64,000 bases of DNA, taken from Bacteroidales bacterium. GTDB taxonomy: Bacteria > Bacteroidota > Bacteroidia > Bacteroidales > F082. Each line of letters opens with the position of its first letter. Position 1 is the stretch's first letter. This document shows positions 1 to 8,885 of the stretch, piece by piece. The notes under the pieces were generated by a model. The model did not search any database. It had not been told where the DNA came from and was given only the letters and a program-made list of their open reading frames with translations. The position numbers and the translations under genes were made by a program. The stretch spans positions 62,001-126,000 of the forward strand of contig JAQVLA010000002.1 of the NCBI GenBank assembly GCA_028704385.1, given 5' to 3'.

Positions 1-1
1 G

Positions 2-73
2 TAGCGGGGAGAGGATTCGAACCTCTGACCTTTGGGTTATGAGCCCAACGAGCTGCCTCTGCTCCACCCCGCA
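2..73 (-). tRNA. initiator tRNA-Met (fMet), anticodon CAT
   Basis: Read on the minus strand the segment folds as a complete cloverleaf: acceptor GCGGGG/CCCCGC, D stem GAGC/GCTC, anticodon stem TTGGG/CCCAA with loop CTCATAA, T arm AGAGG-TTCGAAT-CCTCT. Two features mark it as the initiator rather than the elongator: three consecutive G-C pairs at the base of the anticodon stem (GGG/CCC), and no pairing between nucleotides 1 and 72 (both are T in the DNA). Discriminator base is A at position 2. The window starts one base into the 3' CCA region, so whether CCA is encoded cannot be seen. Confidence 0.93.
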
Positions 74-137
74 ATTTGACGCATTTCGTAGTGAAACTAA
101 ATCCGTTTCCGAAATGGGAGTGCAAAGATATATTTTG

Positions 138-145
138 TTACTTTG
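138..145 (+). promoter_or_regulatory. putative -7 promoter box of the era operon
   Basis: TTACTTTG, one mismatch to the Bacteroidota consensus TAnnTTTG. It ends 30 bases before the preferred era ATG. A longer reading frame starts at the TTG inside this box, which argues that the TTG is promoter and not a start codon. Confidence 0.45.
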
Positions 146-175
146 CAAAGCAAATTTTTTAGCAAATATTTTTCA

Positions 176-1060
176 ATGACTCACAAAGCCGGATATGTAA
201 ATATTATCGGAAACCCTAATGTTGGCAAGTCAACCCTAATGAACGCACTGGTTGGCGAAAAGCTTTCGATCATCACTTCAAAAGCACAAACTACCCGTCA
301 TCGCATTTTAGGAATCGTGAATGGGGAGAACTTTCAGATTGTTTTTTCCGATACGCCGGGCATCATCCACCAGCCTGCTTACAAAATGCATCATGTAATG
401 AATCAGTTTGTAGAAACGGCTTTCATTGATGCCGACCTGATTTTGTTTATGATTGACATCAGTGATCCGGTTCAGCATCATGCATCAACAATCGAAAAGT
501 TACAGCACAGCAAGGTTCCGGTTTTTGTTTTAATCAACAAAATCGATCTTTCTGATCAGCCAAGAGTTGAGCAGGCGGTTGCCTTCTGGAACGAGACTTT
601 GCCGGCTGCTGCGGTTTTCCCGCTGGCAGCTTTGCCCGGGCATAATGTGGCTTATCTTTTTGAGCAGATTCTTGATAAACTTCCCGAATCACCGCCTTAT
701 TTTCCAAAAGATGAGCTGACAGATAAATCCATGCGTTTTTTTATTGCAGAGATTATTCGCGAAAAAATCTTATTAAATTATAAGCAGGAAATTCCCTATT
801 CCGTTGAGGTGGCAGTAGATGCATACGAAGAAACTGAAAAGCTGATTAGGATACAGGCCATCATTTTTGCTGCACGCGACTCTCAAAAAGCGATTTTGAT
901 TGGCAAGCAGGGCAGTGCGATAAAGAAAATGGGAACACAGGCAAGGACAGATATTGAGGAATTTGTAGGTAAAAAGGTATTCCTGGAATTGAGTGTGAAA
1001 GTAAATAAAAACTGGCGCGATGACGAGCAAATGCTTCGCCGCTTTGGCTATGAAGCCTGA
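176..1060 (+). CDS. era: GTPase Era
   Basis: Ras-like GTPase that binds the 3' end of 16S rRNA and acts in 30S subunit maturation. About 294 residues, the usual Era length. Seen in the sequence: P-loop GNPNVGKS (residues 12-19), DTPG (59-62), NKID (121-124), and a C-terminal KH domain with the [11 protein letters not shown] loop near residues 238-248. I chose the ATG at 176 because the protein then begins MTHKAG, the typical Era N-terminus; the frame extends upstream to a TTG at 143, but that lies in a promoter-like box. First gene of a four-gene run with der, an S4 protein and a nuclease; the gap to der is 17 bases. Confidence 0.97.
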   Translation: MTHKAGYVNIIGNPNVGKSTLMNALVGEKLSIITSKAQTTRHRILGIVNGENFQIVFSDTPGIIHQPAYKMHHVMNQFVETAFIDADLILFMIDISDPVQHHASTIEKLQHSKVPVFVLINKIDLSDQPRVEQAVAFWNETLPAAAVFPLAALPGHNVAYLFEQILDKLPESPPYFPKDELTDKSMRFFIAEIIREKILLNYKQEIPYSVEVAVDAYEETEKLIRIQAIIFAARDSQKAILIGKQGSAIKKMGTQARTDIEEFVGKKVFLELSVKVNKNWRDDEQMLRRFGYEA

Positions 1061-1077
1061 TAATAAATACTATTGAT

Positions 1078-2385
1078 ATGACAAATATTGCGGCAATTGT
1101 GGGCAGACCCAATGTAGGAAAGTCCACTTTTTTTAACAGGTTAGTGCAGGCGCGACAGGCAATTGTGGAGGAAACCAGCGGCGTTACACGCGATCGCCAT
1201 TATGGTCGCAGCGACTGGAACGGCAAATCTTTTTCGCTGATCGATACGGGTGGCTATGTGGTTGGCTCTGATGATATTTTTGAAGAAGAAATTCGCAAGC
1301 AGGTAGCCCTGGCAATCGACGAAGCTGATGTGATCTTTTTTGTTGTGGATGCCCGTGAAGGCATTCATATTTTAGATCAGGAGGTGGCAAATTTGTTGCG
1401 TCAGTCTAAGAAAAAGGTGTTGCTTGTTGCCAACAAAGTTGATAATCCGGATCGCATCGCCGATGCACAGGAGTTTTATTCCTTCGGTTTGGGCGAGCCA
1501 TTCCCCATTTCGGCTATCAATGGCAGTGGCACTGGCGAGCTGTTGGATGAGATGGTGAAACTTTTGCCTGAGGAAATGACCACCATCGAAAGTGATCTGC
1601 CCAAATTTGCCGTAGTTGGGCGTCCAAATGTGGGGAAATCGTCTATTATCAATGCTTTTCTTGGAATTGAGCGCAACATTGTTACATCCATTGCCGGCAC
1701 CACACGTGATAGCATTCATACCGAATACAATGCTTTCGGGATGAATTTTATCCTGGTGGATACCGCCGGATTGCGGAAAAAGGGAAAAGTTTACGAGAAT
1801 ATTGAATTTTATTCTGTTTTGCGCGCTATTCGTTCTATTGAGGAAAGTGATGTGGTGATTATTTTGATTGATGCGCAAACAGGCATTGAAGCGCAGGATC
1901 TGAATATTCTCAAGCTGGCCGAAAAAAACCGTAAAGGCGTTGTGATTGTAGCCAATAAATGGGATCTGATTGAAAAGGAGAACAACACCCACCTGGAATA
2001 CGAAAAAGCTATCAAAGAACGGACAGCACCTTTTACTGATATTCCAATTGTATTTACTTCCGTCATTAATAAGCAAAGGATTTTCAAGGTGCTCGAAGCG
2101 GCTAATGAGGTTTACGAAAACCGTAATCGCCGCATTCCGACTTCTCAGCTTAATGAATTATTGTTGCCGATCATTCAGGCTTCTCCTCCACCTGCTACCA
2201 CACGTGGCAAATATGTGAAAATCAAATACATCACCCAGCTGAAAACGCAAACACCACAATTTGTTTTTTTCTGTAATTTTCCGAAAGATGTGAAAGAAAG
2301 TTATCGGCGGTTTTTGGAGAATAAGTTGCGCGAACAATTCAACTTTAAAGGAGTTCCGATACAATTGTATTTCAGACAAAAATGA
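1078..2385 (+). CDS. der: ribosome biogenesis GTPase Der (EngA)
   Basis: Double GTPase needed for 50S subunit assembly. 435 residues, normal for the family. The first G domain has GRPNVGKS (9-16) and DTGG (56-59) and an NKVD motif near 119; the second has GRPNVGKSS near residue 181, DTAG, and NKWD; a KH-like C-terminal domain follows from about residue 350. Start is an ATG 17 bases after era. Its stop overlaps the start of the S4-domain gene (ATGA), so translation is probably coupled. The pairing of the two ribosome-assembly GTPases next to an initiator tRNA groups translation functions here. Confidence 0.97.
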   Translation: MTNIAAIVGRPNVGKSTFFNRLVQARQAIVEETSGVTRDRHYGRSDWNGKSFSLIDTGGYVVGSDDIFEEEIRKQVALAIDEADVIFFVVDAREGIHILDQEVANLLRQSKKKVLLVANKVDNPDRIADAQEFYSFGLGEPFPISAINGSGTGELLDEMVKLLPEEMTTIESDLPKFAVVGRPNVGKSSIINAFLGIERNIVTSIAGTTRDSIHTEYNAFGMNFILVDTAGLRKKGKVYENIEFYSVLRAIRSIEESDVVIILIDAQTGIEAQDLNILKLAEKNRKGVVIVANKWDLIEKENNTHLEYEKAIKERTAPFTDIPIVFTSVINKQRIFKVLEAANEVYENRNRRIPTSQLNELLLPIIQASPPPATTRGKYVKIKYITQLKTQTPQFVFFCNFPKDVKESYRRFLENKLREQFNFKGVPIQLYFRQK

Positions 2386-2762
2386 GCGACTCTGTTAGGA
2401 TAGACAAATGGATGTGGGCTGTTCGGCTCTTCAAAACCCGTACTCAGGCTGCTGATGCCTGCAAAGGCGGAAAAGTGAAAATGGAGGGACAGTCAGTTAA
2501 AGCTTCCCGCGAGGTAAAAATCGGCGATATTATTGAGGTGCAAATAGATCAGTTGCACCGAAAGGTGGAAGTGAAAGAACCGGCTAAAAACAGGGTTGCT
2601 GCCAAGCTCGTCGAAAACCTTCTGATAGATCATACGCCTGTTGAGGAATATGAACGTTATGAAATGGTAAAAGCCGCAAAGGCAGAATATCGTGGACGAG
2701 GACTGGGACGACCAACCAAAAGAGAAAGAAGATTAATAGAAAGATTAAAATCAGAGGATTAA
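2382..2762 (+). CDS. hslR: S4-domain RNA-binding protein, Hsp15 family
   Basis: 126-residue basic protein with an N-terminal S4 fold ([19 protein letters not shown], residues about 5-23, then GGKVKMEG) and a lysine/arginine-rich C-terminus. Hsp15 proteins bind stalled 50S subunits carrying a nascent chain and help recycle them; that role is known for the family and inferred here. The start ATG overlaps the der stop by four bases and its own stop overlaps the next gene's ATG by one base (TAATG), so the whole group is very likely one transcript. The symbol follows the E. coli homologue; the match is by domain and length. Confidence 0.85.
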   Translation: MSDSVRIDKWMWAVRLFKTRTQAADACKGGKVKMEGQSVKASREVKIGDIIEVQIDQLHRKVEVKEPAKNRVAAKLVENLLIDHTPVEEYERYEMVKAAKAEYRGRGLGRPTKRERRLIERLKSED

Positions 2763-3793
2763 TGCGTTTTACCAGACTGTTTATTTTTTCATTTGTTGGC
2801 TCATTGCTGTTGTTGACCGCTTGTAAAGGAACCCGACAAGTGGCAAAGAAACCGCAACATTTCTGGATGGCAGCATTTTATAATGTAGAAAACCTCTTTG
2901 ACACGATCAATGATCCCTTAATTGATGATGAAGAATTTCTTCCTGATTCAAAATTGAATTGGAACACCGAGAAATACAGACAGAAATTAGCACAAAAGGC
3001 CAGGGTGATAGCCTCCATGGATAGTGCAGATTTCCCGCACTTTATCGGTTTAGCTGAAGTGGAAAATAAAACAGTGTTATACGATCTGCTCACGATTCCG
3101 GATATTGCACCTGCAGCTTACAAAGTGATTCATATCGATGATGACGACAGCCGTGGAATTGAGGTGGCAGCCCTTTATCGTGAAGATTATTTTAAAGTGC
3201 TGCATATACAGGCTTTCGAACCTTTGGCAGAGAAATCTCAAAGTATGCGGCATGTTTTGTATGTTAAGGGATTAATCTGGGGTGGAGACACCTTGCATTT
3301 ATTTGTAAATCATTGGACATCGCGTTATGGAGGCAAGGAAAAAACGGCGGTAAAAAGGGCTGTTTACGGAGATTTTCTCAGACATTTGTCAGATTCATTA
3401 CTTGCTGTTGATGCCGGTGCAAATCTCATTATCATGGGCGATTTAAACGACAATCCTGATGATGAAAGCTTAACCAATCATTTAAAAGCTGCTGATCCGG
3501 GAGATAGGGATGCTTCGTATAGCTTGTTTAACTTAAGTCTTCCTCTTTACAAAGCCGGAGAAGGCACACTATTTTATAGGGGGTGGGATTTTTTTGATCA
3601 GCTGATTGTATCGCGAGCTTTGCTTGAATCGCAAAAACCTTTGGTAAGCACATTTAAAGTAGTGAAACATCCCTGGATGTTGTTTAAGCCAAAAAATGGC
3701 GAGCCACGTCCTAACCGTACTGCATCAGGAGGTCGTTATTATGGCGGATTCAGCGATCACCTGCCCGTCATTTTGTATTTGGATGTTGATTAG
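2762..3793 (+). CDS. lipoprotein of the endonuclease/exonuclease/phosphatase family
   Basis: 343 residues. A signal peptide ending in LLLLTAC (Cys21) marks it as a lipoprotein, so it acts in the periplasm or on the outer membrane. The catalytic set of the DNase I-like EEP superfamily is complete: N41 (FYNVENLF), E99 (LAEVE), H184 (VNHW), D227/N229 (GDLND) and D332/H333 (SDH). Substrate could be DNA, RNA or a phosphodiester/phosphomonoester; the sequence does not decide. A clear paralogue lies at 11534-12583. Odd place: it is translationally coupled to era-der-S4. It converges with the MORN lipoprotein, overlapping it by four bases at the stops. Confidence 0.85.
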   Translation: MRFTRLFIFSFVGSLLLLTACKGTRQVAKKPQHFWMAAFYNVENLFDTINDPLIDDEEFLPDSKLNWNTEKYRQKLAQKARVIASMDSADFPHFIGLAEVENKTVLYDLLTIPDIAPAAYKVIHIDDDDSRGIEVAALYREDYFKVLHIQAFEPLAEKSQSMRHVLYVKGLIWGGDTLHLFVNHWTSRYGGKEKTAVKRAVYGDFLRHLSDSLLAVDAGANLIIMGDLNDNPDDESLTNHLKAADPGDRDASYSLFNLSLPLYKAGEGTLFYRGWDFFDQLIVSRALLESQKPLVSTFKVVKHPWMLFKPKNGEPRPNRTASGGRYYGGFSDHLPVILYLDVD

Positions 3794-4266
3794 GGATGAG
3801 TTTGTTCACTGATTAGGGTGCCTGTTTCATTCCAAGCGCGCCATAAACCAACGCGTTTTCCGTTTTTGTATTGGCCCTCAAGATGTTTTTTTCCGTTGGG
3901 GTGATAAACAGTGCCAGGCCCTTCGCGTTTGCCTTCAACAAAACGGCCCTCACTCCATAAGGTGCCATCTTCAAACCAGGATTTCCAGATACCCGATCGT
4001 TTGTTGTTCAGATAGTCGCCTTGCATGCTGATAGACCCTTCGGGATAGTATTGTTTTTCGCGAACCAGAATTTTTTGTCCGCTTTCATCTTCACGAAAAA
4101 AACGAACAATTTTTGGTTTGCCATTATCCCAAATATCAATGATTTCTGATGTCAGGTTTTCTTCCTGCCCTGCATTTTGTTGACAGGCTGGTAAGAAACT
4201 AATCAAAAGGAAAAGCACGAACTGTTTAGCGATCAAATAAAAGCCTTTGTCCGCGGACTTCTTCAT
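3790..4266 (-). CDS. MORN-repeat lipoprotein
   Basis: About 158 residues. An N-terminal hydrophobic stretch ends in FLPAC, a lipobox, so the mature protein is probably membrane-anchored outside the cytoplasm. The rest is a series of short MORN-like repeats of the YwqK type (GxWKSWFEDGTL, EGPGTVYHPNGKK, VGLWRAWNETGTL). Function unknown; such proteins are often called antitoxin-like by annotation pipelines without evidence. ATGs at 4284, 4278 and 4266 are all in frame; I prefer 4266 (MKKSADKG) because it gives a normal signal peptide. Even so the gene starts 41 bases inside the 3' end of pyrC, in a different frame, which implies co-expression with pyrC. Confidence 0.75.
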   Translation of the reverse strand: MKKSADKGFYLIAKQFVLFLLISFLPACQQNAGQEENLTSEIIDIWDNGKPKIVRFFREDESGQKILVREKQYYPEGSISMQGDYLNNKRSGIWKSWFEDGTLWSEGRFVEGKREGPGTVYHPNGKKHLEGQYKNGKRVGLWRAWNETGTLISEQTHP

Positions 4267-5569
4267 TGAATTTTCCATTCTCATAAGCTATTGCTCCATT
4301 TACAAAGGTGTATCTAACTTGATGATTCAGGCGAGTTCCTTCAAGAGGTGACCAACCGCATTTATAATGGATATTTTCTGATGTGACGTTTTGTGGTTGG
4401 TTAGGTTCAACAAGCACCAAATCAGCATAATAACCTTCTCGAATAAATCCTCTTTTTTGTATCTTAAATAACATGGCAGGGTTATGACACATTTTATCAA
4501 TGGCCATTTCGGTTGTGATGTAGCCTTTTTGAGCCAGATCGAGCATGGCCGGAAGCAAATGCTGAACCATAGGCCCGCCGGAAGGGGCTTCAAAGTAAGG
4601 CCGCGATTTTTCTTCAAAAGTATGCGGCGCATGATCTGTTGCTATCACATCAATTTTTCCACTTCGCAATGCTTCCCATAAAGCTTGCCGGTCTTCTTCT
4701 GATTTAATAGCAGGATTCCATTTGATAAAATTTCCTTTTTGATCATAATCTTTATCGCTAAACCAGAGATGATGGAGGCAAACTTCAGCAGTGATCTGTT
4801 TTTCTTCAAGTGGAATTTCATTTGTGAAAAGAGAAGTTTCGATGGCTGTGCTCAGGTGAAGAATATGTAGTCTGGTGTTGTATTTTTTTGCCAGTTCAAC
4901 TGCTTTTGAAGAAGACAGATAGCAGGCCTTGTCACTTCTGATTTGAGGATGAACCCTGGCAGGAGCACCGTTAGGGAATTTTTTACGAAAGGCTGACAGA
5001 TTTTGCCGGATGGTTGTTTCATCTTCACAATGCACTGCGACCAGGGTGGGAGAATTGTTAAAAATTTTGGAAAGGCTATGTTCGTCATCCACGAGCATAT
5101 TGCCCGTGCTGGAACCCATAAAAACCTTGATACCACATACATTTTTTGGATCCGTTTTTACGATTTCATCCAAATTATCATTTGAGGCTCCCATGTAAAA
5201 TGAAAAGTTGGCCATTGATTTTTGCGCAGCCAACTGATATTTTTCTTCGAGCAATTCCTGAGTAAGCACATTGGGAATGGTGTTGGGCATTTCCATGTAG
5301 CTGGTAATTCCGCCTGCTATAGCAGCCCGACTTTCACTTTGAATATCTGCTTTGTAAGTCAAGCCCGGTTCTCTAAAATGTACCTGATCATCTATTACGC
5401 CAGGTATCAACAGAAGTCCTTTGGCATCAATATTTGTGAAGTTGGAATTTTCCAGAATTACGCCAGGTTCGGCAATTTTTTCAATAAAAGCATCACGGAT
5501 GAGCACATCGGCAACAAACCGTTTGCCTTCGTTGATAAGGGTAGCGTTACGGATTAAAGTTGCTGGCAT
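4226..5569 (-). CDS. pyrC: dihydroorotase, class I
   Basis: Cyclises N-carbamoyl-aspartate to dihydroorotate in de novo pyrimidine synthesis; cytoplasmic zinc amidohydrolase. 447 residues. Visible motifs are DDQVHFREPG (60-69), VHCEDE, LHILHLST and ATDHAPH, which carry the metal ligands and catalytic Asp of the family. The usual HxH at the first strand is QxH here; from memory this is normal for Bacteroidota class I enzymes and not a defect. The GT2 gene ends three bases upstream, and the MORN lipoprotein starts inside the 3' end, so this is the middle gene of a three-gene operon. Confidence 0.93.
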   Translation of the reverse strand: MPATLIRNATLINEGKRFVADVLIRDAFIEKIAEPGVILENSNFTNIDAKGLLLIPGVIDDQVHFREPGLTYKADIQSESRAAIAGGITSYMEMPNTIPNVLTQELLEEKYQLAAQKSMANFSFYMGASNDNLDEIVKTDPKNVCGIKVFMGSSTGNMLVDDEHSLSKIFNNSPTLVAVHCEDETTIRQNLSAFRKKFPNGAPARVHPQIRSDKACYLSSSKAVELAKKYNTRLHILHLSTAIETSLFTNEIPLEEKQITAEVCLHHLWFSDKDYDQKGNFIKWNPAIKSEEDRQALWEALRSGKIDVIATDHAPHTFEEKSRPYFEAPSGGPMVQHLLPAMLDLAQKGYITTEMAIDKMCHNPAMLFKIQKRGFIREGYYADLVLVEPNQPQNVTSENIHYKCGWSPLEGTRLNHQVRYTFVNGAIAYENGKFNEEVRGQRLLFDR

Positions 5570-5572
5570 TTT

Positions 5573-6313
5573 TCAGGCTTTTCTGGGTTTTATTTTTCCT
5601 GTTAATCCTCTTAATCTAAGATTTATTACGCCGAAGATTGCTTCTTTAAAAATCCGTTTATTCATTTTTGAAGTGCCTTCTGTGCGGTCAGTAAATACTA
5701 TGGGTACTTCTTTGAGCGTAAAACCGAGTTTGCAGGCTGTGTATTTCATTTCAATCTGAAAAGCATAGCCAACAAATTTTATCCTTTCCAAATTTATGGA
5801 TTCCAGCACTTTTCGGGTGTAACATACAAAACCGGCAGTGGTGTCGCGCACTTTCATGCGGGTGACAAATCTCACATAAGCCGAAGCATAATATGACATC
5901 AACACACGACCCATTGGCCAGTTGACAACATTTACACCTGTGATATAACGCGAACCAACAGCCAAGTCGGCACCCTCAACCGCACAGGCATGATAAAGCC
6001 TTTCCAAATCAGCAGGATTGTGAGAGAAATCAGCGTCCATTTCAAAAACAAAGCCGTAATGGTGCTGTAAAGCCCAGCGAAAACCATGGATATAAGCAGT
6101 GCCAAGTCCCAGTTTTCCTTTTCGTTCTTCGATGAATAATCTGTCCTTAAATTCCGGCATCAGTGATTTTACTATCTCTGCAGTACCATCCGGACTGTTA
6201 TCTTCAATGATCAGGACATGAAAATCTTTTTCAAGTGAAAAGACCGTCCGGATTATCTTTTCGATATTTTCTTTCTCGTTGTACGTAGGTATGATGACCA
6301 GACTATCCGACAT
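5573..6313 (-). CDS. polyprenol-phosphate mannosyl/glycosyltransferase (GT2, DPM1-like)
   Basis: 246 residues of a GT-A glycosyltransferase: N-terminal VIIPTYNEKENI, EDNSPDGT near 38-44, the metal-binding DAD (D93, D95) in EMDADFSHN, and VGSRYITG. This is the layout of polyprenyl-phosphate mannose synthases, which move a sugar from a nucleotide donor to a lipid carrier at the inner membrane face. No C-terminal membrane segments are present, as in the soluble DPM1 class. The ATG at 6313 is preferred over a GTG at 6319. First gene of the operon with pyrC and the MORN lipoprotein; a clean -7 box lies about 48 bases upstream. Confidence 0.85.
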   Translation of the reverse strand: MSDSLVIIPTYNEKENIEKIIRTVFSLEKDFHVLIIEDNSPDGTAEIVKSLMPEFKDRLFIEERKGKLGLGTAYIHGFRWALQHHYGFVFEMDADFSHNPADLERLYHACAVEGADLAVGSRYITGVNVVNWPMGRVLMSYYASAYVRFVTRMKVRDTTAGFVCYTRKVLESINLERIKFVGYAFQIEMKYTACKLGFTLKEVPIVFTDRTEGTSKMNKRIFKEAIFGVINLRLRGLTGKIKPRKA

Positions 6314-6360
6314 TTTCACCTGCTGTTAATGACTAATTCAGCTGTTATATTGCAAAGGTG

Positions 6361-6368
6361 CAAAATTA
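6361..6368 (-). promoter_or_regulatory. -7 promoter box of the GT2-pyrC operon
   Basis: TAATTTTG on the minus strand, a perfect match to TAnnTTTG, placed about 48 bases before the GT2 start and just after the hairpin that ends the preceding unit. Confidence 0.55.
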
Positions 6369-6378
6369 ATCCAAATAA

Positions 6379-6413
6379 AAAGGATAATTCAGCGCGAAGC
6401 TAAATTATCCTTT
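6379..6413 (-). terminator. intrinsic terminator after the DUF5689 lipoprotein gene
   Basis: Perfect 11-bp stem AAAGGATAATT/AATTATCCTTT, extended inward by AGC/GCT around a small loop. On the minus strand it is followed by TTTTTATTT, so it terminates transcription coming from the TonB receptor/DUF5689 operon, separating it from the GT2-pyrC operon. Confidence 0.75.
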
Positions 6414-6508
6414 AAAAAATTCTTTTTCAAAAAAGTTGTAATATGATGAATATTAACTTATTGCTATTTTACAAAACAATTTTTTTGAAATAATAATAAT
6501 TTTGGTGC

Positions 6509-8860
6509 TTATCGTGAATTACCAACATAGATATCATCAATACGGATTGATGTTGATTCTGTTCCGCTTCCGACATATTTGAAGGCAATTGCAATTTTTG
6601 TTCCTGTGAATAAGGCACTTAAATCAATATTTCCGGATTCAATCCATGCATGATCGGCATCTCCGGCTCCGGCCAGACGAACATCTTCAATTGGAACCCA
6701 GGTTGCTGATTCCCAATTGCTTCCGTCATAATCTGTTGAAGCATATACGGTTAGAGGTTCAGAAGAGGTATGTTCCCAGTAGGCCATAGAAGTAAGGAAA
6801 CGCAGGTAGCGTTGTTCGGTGAAATTCACGTTGGGTGTGATAAGCCAGGTAACCATACTGGCCAAACCTGAGTTATAGCCTGTTGCCTGTACATATTTCT
6901 CAGCGTCAAAGGTTTTACCCTGCCATTTTCTGTTTCCGGCTTCAGCGATATTTAACCAGCCTTCGAAATTAACGTCCTGGTTGTTGGTAATACCTTCGAA
7001 AGTTTCGTCAAGCGATTCCAGAACATCGCCTCCTCCGCCACCGCCTTCGGGCTGGCTTCCAACATAGAGGTCGTCAATTCGAATGGTTGTAGATTCTGTT
7101 CCGCTTCCGGTATATTTAAATGCAATGGCAATTTTTGAACCACTAAACAATGCACTCAGATCAATATCACCGCTTTCGACCCAGGCATTATCTGCATCAG
7201 CCTGCTCGGCTAAGCGGGCATCCAGTTGTATCCAGGTAGCAGTGCTAACATTGCTACCATCATAATCGGTTGAGGCATAAACCATCAGAGGTTGCCCGGA
7301 AGTATGCTCCCAGTAAGCTTTTGCTGTTTTAAAACGCAGATATCTTTGTTGTGCGAAATTTACATTGGGTGTAACAAGCCAGGTAATCATGCTCGAAAGC
7401 CCTGAGTTGTATCCTGTTGCCTGTGCATATTTATTCCCCGAGAAATCTTTGCCCTGCCATTTGCGGTTACCTTCTTCGGCAAGATTAACCCAGCCGTTAA
7501 AATTGATATCCTGATAATCAACGGCTTGTTCGAAATTTTCTTCGATGGACTCAACAACATCGCCGCCACCTCCACCGCCGCCGGTTTCGGTGCCAATATA
7601 CACATCATCTATACGCATTGAAGTTGATTCGAGGTCGCTTCCAACATATTTAAAAGCAATGGCTACAGTTTGGCCGGTCATGAATTCTGAAAGGTCTATA
7701 TCACCAGATTCAATCCAGGCATTATCAGCGTCGCCCTGAACGGCAAGTGTAGCATTAATCTGTGTCCAGCTGGCTGTTGCCACATTGCTTCCATCATAAT
7801 TGGTAGAAGCCCAGACAGTGAGCGGTGTATTGCTGCTGTGTTCCCAGAATGATTTTGCTGTTTTGAATCGCAGGTATTTTTGCTGATCCATTTTTACATT
7901 TGGAGTGATTAGCCAGCTGATCATGCTGGAGAGGCCTGAGTTATATCCAGTTGCCTGTGCATAGGTATTTCCTGAGAATTCTTTGCCCTGCCATTTTCTG
8001 TTTCCGGCTTCGGCAATATTTGTCCATCCGGTTAGGCTGATGTCCTGATTATTTCCGGAGCTTTCAAAATTTTCATTTACGCCATCCACGGCATCACCGC
8101 CTCCGCCACCTCCGCCACAGCGTGTGTCGTTCATCTGAACTTCTGTAAGCGACCTGATGTATAGTTGATAGGTACCACTATATACTGCAGCAATGGCTAT
8201 CAGACTTCCTTTTCCGTTGGGCAGGCTTTTATTGGCAAAATTGGCGTAGTTACTAGTTCTAACAACGATACTGTTACCATCACAATCTTCCAGGTTACGG
8301 TTAGTGGTGGCATCTGTTTCTGCAAAAGGTAAAGCTGTGTCGCCGGCGATAAACTGAACATCCTGAAGCTGAATTAGTTTTGCGTTAAAATTACCGGATT
8401 CAATTTGCTCAATGGTAACTATTTCTGGTGTGAGGTGCTTTTGATTTGCCAGAATGATGATATTGCTATCAGCTTGAACATTATCAAGTTGCATCAGGCC
8501 ATTATATTCTGATAAAATGATATTTTTGAGATAGACCCTTATTGAATCACCGGCACGCAGCCCACTGGTTTCTTTTAAACGCAGGTTGATAGCATGGGTT
8601 TTATCTTGTATGTAGGCACTTTTATAAATATTACCTGAAGCTTCGTCCATGCTAACAATGGCGTAAACCGAGGCGTCTTCCGAAAATTGTGTTGCGCCAC
8701 CATTATCGTACATTTCATATAGTTCACCAATGGAATAAACTGTCCCTATTGGCAGATTGCTAATGGGAGGAGTGTCAAATTCTTTTTTCACACATGAGCT
8801 GACGAAACCGATGATGAGGGCCAGCATACTAATAAGGATAATTTTTTTTGAATTTTGCAT
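6509..8860 (-). CDS. DUF5689 lipoprotein with three tandem choice-of-anchor-J-like modules
   Basis: 783 residues. The signal peptide ends in VSSC, so it is a lipoprotein. Residues about 35-250 match the DUF5689 type seen next to Bacteroidota TonB receptors (an OB-fold-like region; YSIGELYEMYDNG near the start). Then come three copies of a roughly 179-residue jelly-roll-like module, each with NRKWQGK, QATGYNSGL, SWLITPNV or similar, WIESGDIDLS and RIDD.YVG, each preceded by a run of 5-7 glycines. The start is the ATG at 8860; a TTG nine bases upstream also keeps the frame. It lies 25 bases downstream of the TonB receptor and is probably its surface partner. Ligand is not visible from sequence. 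Confidence 0.85.
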   Translation of the reverse strand: MQNSKKIILISMLALIIGFVSSCVKKEFDTPPISNLPIGTVYSIGELYEMYDNGGATQFSEDASVYAIVSMDEASGNIYKSAYIQDKTHAINLRLKETSGLRAGDSIRVYLKNIILSEYNGLMQLDNVQADSNIIILANQKHLTPEIVTIEQIESGNFNAKLIQLQDVQFIAGDTALPFAETDATTNRNLEDCDGNSIVVRTSNYANFANKSLPNGKGSLIAIAAVYSGTYQLYIRSLTEVQMNDTRCGGGGGGGDAVDGVNENFESSGNNQDISLTGWTNIAEAGNRKWQGKEFSGNTYAQATGYNSGLSSMISWLITPNVKMDQQKYLRFKTAKSFWEHSSNTPLTVWASTNYDGSNVATASWTQINATLAVQGDADNAWIESGDIDLSEFMTGQTVAIAFKYVGSDLESTSMRIDDVYIGTETGGGGGGGDVVESIEENFEQAVDYQDINFNGWVNLAEEGNRKWQGKDFSGNKYAQATGYNSGLSSMITWLVTPNVNFAQQRYLRFKTAKAYWEHTSGQPLMVYASTDYDGSNVSTATWIQLDARLAEQADADNAWVESGDIDLSALFSGSKIAIAFKYTGSGTESTTIRIDDLYVGSQPEGGGGGGDVLESLDETFEGITNNQDVNFEGWLNIAEAGNRKWQGKTFDAEKYVQATGYNSGLASMVTWLITPNVNFTEQRYLRFLTSMAYWEHTSSEPLTVYASTDYDGSNWESATWVPIEDVRLAGAGDADHAWIESGNIDLSALFTGTKIAIAFKYVGSGTESTSIRIDDIYVGNSR
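6512..8120 (-). repeat. three tandem in-frame repeats of about 537 bp with polyglycine linkers
   Basis: Glycine-codon tracts occur near 8100-8120, 7561-7583 and 7027-7043, spaced about 537 bases (179 codons). Each starts a module with the same order of motifs. The copies differ at many positions, so this is an old intragenic duplication and not an assembly duplicate. Confidence 0.85.
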
Positions 8861-8885
8861 GACGTGCAAGATTTATTGAAATTTA

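Noticed and set aside
1..73. tRNA gene as an integration site for a mobile element
   Set aside because: The genes to its right are housekeeping (era, der) and no integrase or repeated tRNA end is seen; the left side is outside the window.
143..175. Era N-terminal extension from the TTG at 143
   Set aside because: The TTG lies in a -7-like box and the extension lacks the typical Era start MxHKAG.
1372..2076. 234-codon open frame on the minus strand inside der
   Set aside because: It is fully antisense to a conserved GTPase, has no recognisable domain and no promoter; a shadow frame.
4405..4426. Loss of a zinc ligand in dihydroorotase (QxH instead of HxH) as a sign of a dead enzyme
   Set aside because: The QVHFREPG form is, to my knowledge, usual in Bacteroidota class I enzymes, and all other motifs are intact. 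The motif itself maps near 5370-5390; the listed segment is only the C-terminal region I checked for truncation, which is complete.
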